This document shows positions 1-11,590 of a stretch of DNA of 64,000 nt, one piece after another; within the stretch, counting starts at the first letter, position 1, and every line of letters starts with the position of its first letter. Source of the stretch: Platerodrilus igneus (taxonomy: Eukaryota; Arthropoda; Insecta; Coleoptera; Lycidae); assembly GCA_036346225.1 (NCBI GenBank), contig JARFIW010001369.1, positions 930,001 through 994,000 on the forward strand, given 5' to 3'. Position numbers and translations under genes: made by a program. The notes beneath the pieces were generated by a model. It made no database searches, was not told the DNA's origin, and worked only from the letters and a program-made list of their open reading frames with translations.

Positions 1-639
1 TGGCGATCTTCTGATTCCTCTTTACTCCAGGGACCAATCGTGGATTATTAAACCACAACAAACTCGTTGTCTCGAGTGGCAGAACTAGTAATGGGCGACT
101 CTTTGGATAATTACAAACAGCCCATGGACATGAAGTAGACTCGGAATGCTAGCTCGCTGGCAAGACCGCAGTCAAATACTCCTGGCATAGAGGATAAATT
201 AATACTTTTACTACCGGACTGCAAATAAAGAAACTTTCGGGGACTCAACGAAGGGAACTAACAAAAGCCAAGAAACTTGAAGCTGGGAAGTTATCGGGGT
301 CGTAGCAAAACAGGTGCATGTGCGGTAGGTGACCGGGGGCAGCAAGAGACCCCGTTTAGAGACTTCCACATTGACATCGACCAAATCCCACAAGCAAATT
401 AAACGCTCCGAGAGCCTAGAGCTGACTGGATTGTATGGTGCAGCTACCAGTGGTGTGTAAATGGCGGTAATCGACAGACACCCCCCAGACTGTATTGATT
501 TAGGAGCAGTTGGTCATTGCGAATACAGAACATGCTTGTGGATGCTGTATATGGTACACCTCTGGAAGCTCTAATCCACCTCATTTCGAGGGCGCTAGGT
601 TTATCGATGGAATCCTTTGACTGACCTGTACTAACCTTG
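1..639. other. No gene recognised; possible LINE 5' part
   Basis: Short open frames on both strands show no motif I recognise. The stretch lies directly upstream of a decayed LINE whose ORF1 remnant is visible from about 800, so it may be the older 5' part of that element, but I cannot align it to anything. Confidence 0.3.
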
Positions 640-1039
640 AAACTAAAGGAAGGGTACAAAAAACTCTGGAGAAAAAGAGAGACCTCTGGGAGGGGACGCG
701 TCTTTCTGTGGTGGATGCAACGCACTTCCCCAAGAAGGCACAAGGTTTTAGTTTGGAACCCCGACAGAGATGTCGAGTAGAAAACAACCCTTACGAATTT
801 GGTGAGGCAGAATCCTGGTCTTCAAATGGACAACTGGAGTGCACTTTCCCGGAAACTGAAAAAGTGTTATCCTGGCATTTTTGTCGACCCGGGATCCTTT
901 AAAGTGCTTGAGCGGGTCAAGCTGAGAGTTGTCTTATTCAAACCCATAAAAGGCGATTCTGCTTATGATAGGGGTTGTCCAAGTTAACCTGTAGCACAGT
1001 AGAGCAGCATCAACAGCTCTTTGTTAGCTGATGGTGGCT

Positions 1040-1560
1040 GTGACATGACTCTTATTCAGGAACCATGGCTTTGCAAGGATAAAGTGCTAGGACTGGGCTC
1101 AATCGAAGGAGAACTTATATACTGCAGTTCCTCTGACACATCCAGGACATGCATATTAACTAACAACAACCTTAAATAGTTACAACTTACAGAATTCTTT
1201 CACCAAAACTTTGAGCGGCCGCGGACCAAAAGAGATTATTCTCTGATCGGTCTACCGTACGTTTGATTCGCCTGATCTTCCAGCATCCAGGGATGTGGAG
1301 GCTCTGGTGATTAGATGCTCATGGAATGGATTCCACCTTGTCATCCATATCGACGTAAATGCTTACCACACATTTTGGGGCAGTTCTGGGACTAACCCTA
1401 CAGGTGTAGCAATGATGCAATTCATAATGGCATGTTTATTTACCTTCCTAAATACGCGTATGTTGGAAATGATTGATATAACTTTAAGTTCGCGATACAT
1501 GAGTAGCTTTGTTTAAAATTGACACATATCTGATGAGGGGTTACTCAGATCACAGATACA
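1040..1560 (+). pseudogene. LINE endonuclease domain remnant
   Basis: Within the LINE ruin, the plus strand in shifting frames gives an LIQEPW box, then RTCILTNNN, then NAYHTFWGSSGTNPTG, then IDITL and SDHRYIR. These correspond to the E, D-x-N and S-D-H active-site blocks of apurinic-type LINE endonucleases, which nick target DNA to prime reverse transcription. At least three frame changes are needed to follow the domain, so no active enzyme can be made. Confidence 0.75.
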
Positions 1561-2769
1561 TTCGGATTTCCTTCACTGGGCAATCCAAGAAAAACAGATT
1601 CATGTAATTATAACATGGACCTTGATCAAAACTTTATGAGTGAAGTGTCAACAGTGAAAACCTACCTAAATATTTGAATCTGGGTTATTTCAACTTACAC
1701 GGATAACTGCGCTGAGCTGAAAAGGAAAACCACCAGGAAGGATCCGTGGTGGAGCTTTAAACACAGACAACTACGGTAATAGGCGAGAACTAACTTTAAT
1801 AAAGCAAAAAAAAATCAGGTGACTTGGAGGTGTACAAACGAACTCGTACTAAGTACAGCAAAGCTTCGAGGGAGAACAAGATAGAATTGTAGAGGTAAGC
1901 CCAGCGCCGTGACGTGCCCAAATGGAGGGCATCTTACGAGGACTGGGCTGTAGGGAAGAAGGAAATTACCTTTTAAGATACAAAAAGGCGATAAATATTT
2001 TCAAACCATACAAATCTCCCAGCACCCGTGAGATTTTCACATCTATGTTACAGAATGGATCAGATTGTCGACTATACTTGATCTGTAGAGTTCTGAAGTT
2101 TAACTTGGCTTACCACTATATCACCTGCAGAGGTTAGCTAGGGTAGTCTTTTTAAAAAAAAACCTGGTCGTACAAAATCAGTCCCTGAAAGTTCATCTAA
2201 GTACTATTACGCGAATAGAGAAGATTGAGAGTGTTACACCCATCTTCCTTAACGGTAACGTAATTGGTCCGTCGGGCGTTGTGTTGTATTTGGGGACCAT
2301 TCTAGAGTCTAAACTCACCTAGAACCAACAAATCGATAAGGTTATGCGTAAGACGGAATCTCCTTTAGCACTAGTTTGACGCACTTGCGGCAAAATCCTG
2401 AGGACTAGAACCGAACATGGTATACTGGCTGCGCACTAGGATAGTTAGACCAGCGTTGATGTATGTAGTCAGGTGTGGTGATCCAAAATTGAGCAAATGA
2501 ACACCAAACCTAAGCTGGACAGGAGCAGGAACTGTTTAAGCATTACAGAAGAGGAGTGTTCCACGCCCACTGCTACTTTGGAGGCTCTCTTTGGTCTTCC
2601 GCCACTACACCTGATGGTGGTGGGGAAAGCAAGTTTAAGACTGGAAAGACTCAAGAACTCTTCGTTCAGATCTATTGAAGGGACGGAACACATGAGATTG
2701 CTTTGGAGAAATGGCCGGGAGGGGGATCTGTTCAAAATGCGTACGAACTAAATGACTACCCAAAAGTTG

Positions 2770-3110
2770 GGTAGCCTACTTCCGAACAAAATGGTCTGGT
2801 ACACGGATGGCTCTGAAGACAAGATTGGTTCCGGATCTGTACTATTTAAGGAGAAATAATCGTAGGCTCGAATTAGCTTCAATTTAGGGATTTATGCCAC
2901 CATTTTTCAAACGGAAAGAAACGCAATATTACATAGTGTGCAGAAAAGCATAAAAGGAGCCTCCTCGAGGGCAAACTATATTGTGTCTGTCAGCCAGGCG
3001 GCACTTAAAGCTCTAACAAGACAGAAGATATCATGAAGACTGGTATGAGAATATAATAATGATGCACTTAATGGACTGACATAGCAATACACTGTGAGAC
3101 TACAGTAGGC
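2770..3110 (+). pseudogene. LINE RNase H domain remnant
   Basis: The reading starts with WYTDGSEDKIGSGSV (first catalytic Asp and the glycine-rich turn). It continues in frame past stops with GIYATIFQTERNAIL (Glu block) and SQAALKALTRQKIS, where an Asp is expected before Ser-Gln and the sequence shows VSVSQ. The third active-site position is therefore lost. This is the C-terminal domain of the same decayed LINE. Confidence 0.72.
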
Positions 3111-3430
3111 GCCAGGTCACTAACAGTTATTTGACATTTCGTAAAAGAATGCGTCACTCTAAACCACTGTTATAGTGCACATCTAACCCCGAAATTCGAT
3201 AAATTGAGAAAAATATCTCATTTAACCGTACAGATTTAGTGCTGATTCGCGCAACTGGAAGTTTTTCATTACCAGCTCCCTATAGGTTTTTTTTCGGCAA
3301 AAAAATACTACTTCTCAAACACCTAAAACTATTGGCAAAGGATCGGCCTTTGACTGAGGTTTGTCAGGTAGTTAGATTAAAGGGATGGAAGATGGTCCGA
3401 GTTCAAAAGAGGGAATTAAAGGAGTAAGAA

Positions 3431-3984
3431 GTAGGGCACAATGAGAATATGCAAATAAATATTAATGAAAAATTACAATATAGTCGCGCATTGTCGGATT
3501 TTTAGCTTGCTCCCATGAATGCAAGCTACTGTTTTCTTGCTGTTCTTGAGTCAGGTAGTGGTTAATTAGTGAATCAGTAGTAAAAATTATACTTTTTATG
3601 CTCACTGTAATTATAGCTCCTTTTTTTAATTAACCGTGTTCCATGTACACAAGGATTTTTGAAAATTGAGGAGTTTTGAAAATTTGAGAAATCTTGGGAA
3701 CGAAGGACGAAGTTTTGTTTACTAGACAGAATTAATCAGCAATACGTTTCGGATATTTTGATATGAAAACAAATCTCAAGAATTATTCTGGTTCAGAGAT
3801 ATTGAGCAATTCGGGTTTTTCAAGATTTTTGAAGAAACAGCCCTTATACCAAGTGGCGCAGAATGGAAAGCCGTGTTTGGAACGTGTAGAACGTGCCAAG
3901 GGGAGGGGATATAGGGTCGCGGCTGACGTCGTTCGATTTAGCAGTGTTTACGGTTCCTTAGTCACAGTGGTTATCTGCGCAAGG
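3431..3984. other. AT-rich spacer, no gene
   Basis: Apart from the 5' part of an open frame that runs into the transposase remnant downstream, nothing is recognisable here. The start of that frame at 3763 encodes no family motif until about 3985. Confidence 0.4.
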
Positions 3985-4721
3985 GAACATCGTGCGTTCG
4001 CAGTTGAGAAGTATCTAAAATCGGGTAAGTCAATTATTATCGTGCAGCCTTCAATATTGGTTGTAACGGTTCAGTTCCGAAACATGACAAGGAGATTTTG
4101 CACAACGTCAGCAGTTCGCCGAAAGAATGCAAAAGATTTTTCTTGATGAAACTGAACAAGCGACGAGGTTCATTTTCATTTGAACGGTTCAGTTAACAAG
4201 CAGAACTATCGATATTGGGCAACAAATCACCCCCGTGAACTGATCAACGTCCTCACTTCACAAAGAAAAAGTTACCGTTAGGTGTACTGCGAGCCGTCTT
4301 AAAATGATAGGATCATATTTTATTGAAGGTGCAATGAGGATATCTCTAACTGTAAACTTCGAGAGATATGTTTTCATGTTGGAAAACTTCTTGATACTAA
4401 CTAAGAATAAATACAAGAAATGTTTGGTTGCAACAAGAGGGCGCCACAGCACATACAGCCAGCGCCTCAATTAAAGTTGTGCGTCGCAGTTTCCCTGGAC
4501 ACTTAATCTACCGTTTCAGTGATGAGCTCGTTCGCTGGACCTCATAGCTTGTGATTATTTTGTACAGGGACATTAAAAATAAATATCTACGTCGATAAAC
4601 CTCGAAATCTGCACGAGTTGGAAAAGCTATCATCACAGAAGTTAAGACACGGATCCATGAGGAATGACTACAGTAATGCATTACAGAAAACGGACGCCAT
4701 CTGTTTGATATCATTTTCAGA
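3985..4721 (+). pseudogene. Mariner-type (IS630-Tc1-mariner) transposase remnant
   Basis: A DDE transposase cut and joined DNA at TA sites; this copy is broken. The N-terminal helix region is EHRAFAVEKYLKSGKS (3985 onward). After a frameshift comes FIF plus a VNKQNYRYW-like block (about 4190-4220), then TVRCTASRLKMIGSYFIEG (about 4272-4330, normally VTVWCG...GPYFFE). Next are LTVNFERYVFMLENFL (about 4345-4395) and VATRGRHSTYSQ (about 4430, normally FQQDGATAHTA, so the second Asp is lost). FPGHLIYRF (about 4490) and the C-terminal ENGRHLFDIIF (about 4690-4720) follow. Most of the second helix-turn-helix region is missing. Wording is the same family as the minus-strand copy at 40.4-41.3 kb. Terminal inverted repeats were not found. 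Confidence 0.75.
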
Positions 4722-6970
4722 ACATAATTTCTATTTTTTAATGTTAAATGATAACATCTAAGCCTTCATTTTTCGTAAATACATTTTTTTTAAATTCAAA
4801 AACAGTCAAGTTATTCCTATTTCAAAAACGTCCTTTCATTCTGCTCTACCCAGCAGTTTCCAAAACCAGTTAACGGATCGGGATGACATTTGTAGGATAG
4901 ACCTACGGTAGGTTGTAGAAAAAATTTTAATTTGGATTCGATTGATTAAATCGAACCGAGCTAGGTCTTGCACCGAACAACCCAATTTTATACTTGAATG
5001 ATTGAACTCGCAAAAATGATTTTGTGATTTTCAAAAATCAGTGAAACCCATGGTGACATTGATTTTATCCCAAAATGGTCAAATGACGAAATATTGGGTA
5101 CAAAAGCTGTCAAAAATACCATATATTCAGATTTTTTTATGAATTATACGTAATCACTTGGTGCTATACGTTTTATCCCAGAATACTTACACGATATTGA
5201 TTTCGAAAACATCTAAATTCAGATTTAGTGTCTAAATGGTTCAGAGATTTGAAAACTTCCATGGGCTATTTCAGTCGCAGAATCGATCTTTAGCATCCGT
5301 CTTGTAATATACTGATAGACCCGTGCCGTGGGCGTCGCTATGACAAAAAGTTAACTTTTAAAAAAAGCTTGAAAAGCAACATTGAGAAAAGTTAATTTAG
5401 AATATAAAAATGTAGTAATAATAGTGAATAGTATAAAGCTGAACTAAAAACACAGCCTCAAGAAAAAAATAAATATAGATGTTCCTTCAGGAATAATAAA
5501 CGCGGATTGGGACTAATTTTTAAACTTACGCTTCACAAGCAAAGTATTTTCAATTCACGCATTTGTAGAATTATCGTCATTATGACCGGTTAAAGGGGTT
5601 AGGACTTGGATAGTATATACCTCCATTAATTGGTAATTTTGTGTGATGTTGGATCAAGGAAGCTCTTGTTTAAACGGCGAAAAACGGAACTACTTAAAAA
5701 TTGGAAAGCTGGTGTTTTCTGGATTTTTCTAACTTTATAACAGATGAATTAACCAGGAGTAATTATAAGTTTTTATTTTGAATGTAAACATGGTTGATAT
5801 TTTATGACATAACTCTTCTCATTACACTTTAACTTGTCTAATTAATATTATCTTTTTAATATTTTTTATTATTTTTATTTTATTACTTATTTCTTTTCTT
5901 ATCCTGATGAAGCCTCTTACAAAAGTGGTCAAAACGTCGACCTTAATTTATAAAATGACACGGTACCAACCCGGAACCATAAATATTTATAATGACTTCG
6001 GCCATGAAAGCATCCGACAATATCACATTAAAGTGATTTTTTTGCTGAACTAAGACTTACAGACGAAATGAGTGGTGGCTAAACGTAGGCATAATGTTAT
6101 CATTTAAAAATATTAAGAAATATGTACTTATCGACATTAAATTACAAATTTCAAATAGACAATGAGAGGGGAATACGAAAAAGCTGATATTTAGCTGTTT
6201 GCTATGTTTGTTATTAACAACATTTCCAGATATAGGAATTTATAATGTCATATAATTTAATATGGGAAACAGGAAAATTTGGAATGATAACTTTGTCGAT
6301 GAATTACACTTAAAAACTTTTTAGAGTTTGTAACAGTAAAATTTGTACGGGTTAGACATAAACAGAGAGGACAATAAAGTAAGGACTTTCACGAATCACG
6401 ATTACGTATAAAAAAATAAAAAAATTTAGAAATACCGGGCTAACTACAAATGCGGAAAGTGGAATGAGTCACAAGTACATCACCATCGATTTTTTACTTA
6501 CAATAAAAATAAAAATTTCTATTTTAAACAAGCAAAAAAAATAAATAAAGTTATAATTTAAACCAACAAAAAAAATTATAACCTACGAACAATGTAATAA
6601 TTCAGACACGAAGTGCGCATTTCGTACGGTTAAATGTAAAAAAAACTAATTTGTAATTAAAAAAAAAGTGCTTAAGATTTTCTCAATAGCAAGCGTGTTA
6701 AATTAAAAGTATTAAATTTAGAATCACTTCTAGTAAAGACTTTAACGTAACAGGAAATATTGGCGAAGCTAATTTCAAAACGGGTTTTAAAAACGTGTTT
6801 CGTTCGTCAGCATAATGCGACTTAGGTTTATTCCTCAGTATGTAAAATAAGAAAAACAAGGTCATATACCTCTACGTGTCGGGATACCCTACCTCGCAGC
6901 TAAGTCATCGGAAGTGAATCAGCAAAGCATCACCACGGTAGTCAGTATCATCCACGCTGTTACCATAATT
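4722..6970. other. AT-rich, no coding sequence recognised
   Basis: No open frame here gives a recognisable protein. The one structured sequence noticed is the ribozyme-like motif at 5904-5938. The rest is AT-rich with homopolymer runs, typical of intron or decayed repeat. Confidence 0.4.
5904..5938 (+). ncRNA. Hammerhead-ribozyme-like core (degenerate)
   Basis: CTGATGA is followed by a hairpin that can pair GCCtCTT with AAGtGGT around a four-base loop, then C-AAAA-CGTCGA. A hammerhead core has CUGAUGA, stem II, then GAAA and stem III; here the G of GAAA is A and stem III is not clear. Hammerheads of this layout are known in Penelope-like and other retroelements. This copy would be inactive, and the call rests on motif order alone. 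Confidence 0.35.
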
Positions 6971-7013
6971 GCCAATGTAGTACCTTTGGGTGGAGTATGG
7001 AAAATTAAATGTA
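6971..7013 (+). repeat. 3' tail of a tRNA-derived SINE (fragment)
   Basis: GCCAATGTAGTACC, then TTGGGTGGAG and TGGAAAATTAAATGTAG, repeats the 3' end of the full SINE copies at 7052-7340 and 16564-16858. Only the tail is present, so this is an older truncated copy lying 40 bases upstream of a complete one. Confidence 0.7.
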
Positions 7014-7035
7014 GTGCTGCCATAACTGCAACAAC

Positions 7036-7051
7036 GGTCTACAGACAAAAG
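7036..7051 (+). repeat. Target-site duplication, left (SINE)
   Basis: GGTCTACAGACAAAAG is repeated as GGTTTACAGACAAAAG at 7341-7356 (15 of 16 identical), directly bracketing the SINE. Confidence 0.85.
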
Positions 7052-7340
7052 GGCAGCTCCGTGGCGTAGTTGGTATGTGCGTGACTACTACGCCCAAGGT
7101 TTCGGGTTCGAATCCCGACATGGTACGCTTGAAAAATGTTAGGTGAGAATTTTACAAAAATACACCCTCGTTCGGATGAGAGGTAAAATGGAGGTCCCGT
7201 GTGTGAGTGTTGTCACGTTAAAGATACCTACCTTGCTTGAAACAGCAAGGATTGGGCAAAATTCCAAATTTTCGAGGTAAAAAAAACTCTTCCTGGTCAA
7301 TGTAGTACCTTCGGGTGGAGCATTGGAAAATCACATAGAA
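7052..7340 (+). mobile_element. tRNA-derived SINE, copy 1
   Basis: The head is tRNA-like: box A TGGCGTAGTTGG at 7062-7073 and box B GGTTCGAATCC at 7105-7115 form an internal RNA polymerase III promoter. A body follows (ATACACCCTCGTTCGGATGA), then the tail TGGTCAATGTAGTACC and ATTGGAAAATCACAT. A second copy with the same structure lies at 16564-16858 on the minus strand, and tail fragments lie at 6971 and 20911. It encodes no protein and would have relied on a partner LINE. The 16-bp target duplications show target-primed integration. The source tRNA is not identified. Confidence 0.88.
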
Positions 7341-7356
7341 GGTTTACAGACAAAAG
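7341..7356 (+). repeat. Target-site duplication, right (SINE)
   Basis: Right copy of the 16-bp duplication at 7036-7051, one mismatch. Confidence 0.85.
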
Positions 7357-7357
7357 C

Positions 7358-7440
7358 AGTTGGCCTACGCCGAAGAACAATCGGGCCTACATCAAAAGCA
7401 ATTTGGCCTAGCGTAGGAGAATCATTGGGCCTACGTCGAA
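7358..7440 (+). repeat. Four-unit imperfect tandem repeat, ~21 bp
   Basis: Each unit has the core TTGGCCTAC or GGGCCTAC followed by GCCGAAGAACAAT-like sequence: four units of about 20-23 bases, starting directly after the right target duplication of the SINE. It may be a small satellite that pre-dated the insertion. Confidence 0.65.
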
Positions 7441-10400
7441 GAGTTAAAAATAGAATCTTATTAGTATTAATAAACGCGGAGCAACTTACCGATTCACCCT
7501 AGATATCCACTTTTCGTGAAAGAAACATACATCTCTCTTGGAGTAATAGTATTTATCACGTAGAGAATACATGCAATGACTGCGAAAGACAGGATCAAAT
7601 TGAAAGTGAAATTAAGAAACGACATGATAAGCTATTCAAATATTTGAGTAGCACATGTTAAAAGAACACTTCTAAAGTCGTTGTTATGCATGAATATATA
7701 ACGAAAACCGGCAAATTCGAATACAATTGTAGAAAAATTACGCTATTCGAACTTGCACTATTACTTATAAATAAAGCGAATACATTCTTTTCAGAAAACA
7801 AAGATTTTAGATAACCGAGTATATTTGCTGTGTTATCTCAGACAATAAAGATAGACTGAAGTACTTTTACTCAAAACTAAATACTCTAGTAACGTTCTAC
7901 CGAGTGTTGGAAAAGTACTTATTTTAGTCGTATTAGAATGAGCTTCACAGGAACAAATCGATTTATTTAATTATGAAGCGTAATCAGGGGTGTCTCCTTT
8001 AACCGGTAGTTACACAGAATATCGAAGCGGAAGCGTGGGGATACTACAAAGAATCCCAAAACGAACGAAACCATTCAGCATGGCACAATTGAACAAAACA
8101 AGTTTTGTCTTTTAGCAATACCTGGCCCGAGGAAGTTAAGAAACTAAGTTTTTAAAGTATATTTATGTGTTCATTAAAATTACTTACGAGTAATTTAAGT
8201 TTAAGTTGAAGTTTATTTGCAATTATTTAGAAACTAGGATAAGGTTTAGGTTATTGTAAAGGTTATCCAGCTACCCCAGTGATGGAATCGTATTTAGAAA
8301 GCATTTTATTTTACAATTTTATTTAATTATGAACAAAATTTAAGAAGTGCTTTAAGACGTCTTAACGAAAGGTAAAATAATCGATAAAATTTTGGAAACC
8401 GAAGCAAAGGAAAACCTATGTGTAGGGATACTATCGGAAGGGATTGTTGTGACAGACGGTTTGGCGCTCGTCAATTATTACTAGAGGAAAGTGATTAACG
8501 TAACGTAGTTTTTTGTATTTCAGTCATTTTATACATTCTTTTTATTTATTTATTTATTATTTTTCTTTAGAATTCCTTAATTTTCTATAATTTTTCCATA
8601 GGAACCTACTTTTGCACCACTGCAGTTAGCCGCGCGCCTTTATATTGTCCCCGGGTCCTCGCCGCTTAGGGTAAATCAAAATTTATTAACTTAGCGCTCA
8701 TTTTACCAGTAACAGCGCATTAATGTGGCATTTCAGGTTTAATATCTTTACTTTGTCTCTCTCTTCTTGTACCCCTTAATCGAAATAACAAGAACAAATA
8801 TTTTAGGCTATCGCTCTATAATTTATAATTACGAAGTATACACAACAATAATTTTTTGGAATTTTTTATTAGTAGCAAGTACGTTTAATCTACAACTAGA
8901 ACAAACAAAGTGGGATACGCAATAATTAATAATAGCAGTACAAAGCGAGTGTACAAAAGAATAAATTTTTAAGCATCCCACGTTATATTCAACTTTTTAA
9001 TTTTCAGTCTCTTTCAAATTCACAGGACTCGTGGGTTGATAAAACTCTCCGATTGCACAACCGATCTACTTTCTCACCGGATACGCGTAGGACTATTCAT
9101 TCACAAAGCACTTCATTCACCACAGGTGTTGAGATTAATCTTGTCAATTTTTATTTCCCACGGATATAGAATAAAAATAGTTTATATTGTATTCAAGCCA
9201 AGTGTTATTTTTGTTCGAATTGCATCTTCTGTGTGTCTCATGGGAAATCTGCACCCGGAGTCTGGTCTGGAATCGTTGCTATAGTTACCAGACAATGCCA
9301 AGGGGAATGGACTTATATTTAGAATTGCGCAGGAAATATGTGAATTATGGGGTTAGTAACTTTAGTCTATCTCTTTTGAAACGATTTTGTTCCGTCTGTA
9401 GTACATACATTTTCTTCAAAACTACTTGAATTTTTTGGCTCGAATGGATTATGTAAGTCAATTAAGTTCCTACGTCGCTCTGATTGATTATTATAGATAA
9501 ATCTGCAATAATGAAATAACGAAAAAATTACAGTAAACACCTTGCTAAACGTACTAGAGTAGATATCCAAGGGATGAAAGCGGGATTTTTTCCCTACATC
9601 ACTAATCAGTGCTTAATTTATTTAAACTTTTAAATTTTACCGTTGAATGTTGTTGAACGATTGATTGATTTCTTAATTAAAATATTTTCTTCTCACAAAT
9701 TACCTTCACGTTAAACCAAACAAAATATTTTTAAAAATATTTTTTTAAGACATTTAGCAGTTGTTTTCATACATATCATGGTGCGGATTGCTTACTGCTG
9801 AGAAATAAAGATTGTGAAACTAAAACCTCAACACAGAGCAAATTTGTACTCTGTAATCCTCAACATGTGACCTAATGCGCCCTAAAATCAAACCCACCAA
9901 TGTGAAGAACAAAAATGTTATAAATTAGTCCTAAGTTCAGGCTGAACCCGAAACAAATTTAAATATTAAGGATGCTATTTTTCTGCGACCAAAATGCGGA
10001 CGATAGTATGCCCAAAAATTTAAATCATCATTGAAAAATAAATATGATACGTTCATTTCCCTACGTTGCAACTTCCCTAAATTCACCTAATTAAATATTT
10101 TATTTTCGTCAATATTCCCTTTCACGGTTGGGAATATTAATACATTCTACATACGGCCCTCCGATAGTACTTTTAACATTTATATTTATTATAATCAATT
10201 GACTTTGTTTAAATTGTAATTAGAAGAAGCTACGTGTTATCTCGAATTGTGCTTGATTTTATTACTATGATGGATTTTTTGAAAATCCTAGAAGCCGTCC
10301 AATGAGTTTTAATTTTTTTTCTTTGTTATCAATTGTCCTAGTTTTGTGCTCAATTGTGCCTCATTTGCTTATAGCGAAACAATTGAAAACAAATTTGAGA

Positions 10401-11546
10401 GCCAGGTTGATCGCTAGTCCCCTCTTTTTTCAAGTTTTCAATTTTTTATAAGTCCATTAAATGGACGATATTAAATACGTATTGTCTTTGAAAGTACAGT
10501 CCGATTGATTTTATGAAGTAGAGGTTGCAAATCAAAATAATGTATCAATTTGTGCGTGTATTCCCGAATTGTTGCTGAACCTAATATTACTGGAAGTAGT
10601 CCTGGATTGGTTTGTAAATTGCTTAGAGTTACTTGAGCAGTTACGTGCGTGATCTTGAAACATTATTCAGAATAAGAATCTGTATTTGTTTGATGAGACT
10701 TTTGAAGAACCATAAAATGATATTTAAAGTTTGCTCGACTTACGGTTTCCAATAGTTATAATTTTGTTACGACTTGTACAGTTCGTGCTTCGGTTATGGA
10801 ATGAATGTTTATTATCAGTTTTGAAGCAATATATAGGCAAGTCGCCTCACGTGCTGTTATTGGTTGACCGCCTGCTATCTTGTTATTCGTCCATGACAGA
10901 GGCGTTGCACTGCACTATCATGCAGTCGGTTGGGTTTTACTTCGAGTTGCTTACTTTATGCATTGCTCAGACGTTCCAAAAATCACATATACAATAATCT
11001 TTATATAGGGATTTTTTAACACGTGTTGTAATTTTGTGCTTGAAACATCACGTAGACATAATTTTGTATAGGAATTTATTGAATATTCCGCTTAATTCTG
11101 CACGTATACCAAAACTTATTGTTCCATACTCTGTTTACTTACGTTGGGTTTCCTTTAAATGTGGCCATTTACATTTTAATCTATTGCATCATGAAATATG
11201 CTTGTTTTTCAAAAGTTTGTTTTATGCGTTTTATTGCCTTTCATTCCTTACGCAATGCGGCGAGTTTTAAAGAGATTTGTTTCACTTTTAAATATGTCTT
11301 GTTTGTTATTTATTGAGAGTTTATGAATATATTAAATATTTCTAAAATAAATTGGGTTGGCCCAGAATTATTTATTCTACTAAATGCCGTTCAGCTATTA
11401 CAGATGAGCTTCTTTGTATTAATTGTAGTTAGTTATTGATCTTATACAGGGTGCTTTCTATTTGCATTGTGCCCAATAAACGAATTATGTACTTTTTATT
11501 ATTTAAATGTTCGGTTTACTTGATTTTTATGTTTTTATGTTTTTAT

Positions 11547-11550
<4 letters not shown>
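7441..11550. other. AT-rich, no gene recognised
   Basis: Open frames near 9036-9429 and 10731-11316 are hydrophobic and AT-driven, without domains, codon bias or splice context. I see no RNA gene or repeat family that recurs in the window. Confidence 0.4.

Positions 11551-11588
<38 letters not shown>
11551..11588. repeat. (AT)n microsatellite, left boundary of unknown repeat copy 1
   Basis: Uninterrupted AT dinucleotides directly abut the start of the 2.1-kb repeat; copy 2 has the same junction at 27876. Confidence 0.95.

Positions 11589-11590
<2 letters not shown>

Larger units (their letters stand above)
640..3430 (+). pseudogene. Decayed I/R1-type non-LTR retrotransposon with RNase H
   Basis: This is a plus-strand LINE ruin with domains in the expected order but many frameshifts and stops. 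A gag-like ORF1 end is seen at about 799-987 (NPGLQMDNW, then SFKVLERVKLR). The apurinic endonuclease follows: LIQEPWLCKD near 1050, DVNAYHTFWGSSGTNPTG near 1340-1400 and an SDHRYIR-like end near 1545. Reverse transcriptase is at about 1990-2110 (INIFKPYKSP), with a thumb-like segment (YLGTILESKLT) near 2290 and TATLEALFGLPPL near 2570. An RNase H start, MVWYTDGSEDKIGSGS, is at about 2790, with SQAALKAL near 3000. An endonuclease of this type joined to RNase H points to the I/R1/LOA-like group rather than RTE or CR1; the clade is inference. The element is certainly dead, and its ends are not visible as repeats. Confidence 0.8.

Noticed and set aside
7055..7130. tRNA gene
   Set aside because: Box A and box B are present, but the acceptor stem does not close, the sequence continues into a shared repeat body and it is flanked by target duplications. 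It is a SINE head.
10731..11316. Hydrophobic plus-strand ORFs that could be membrane proteins
   Set aside because: AT-rich DNA yields Leu/Phe/Ile-rich frames by chance; overlapping frames are equally hydrophobic and nothing marks a start or splice site.
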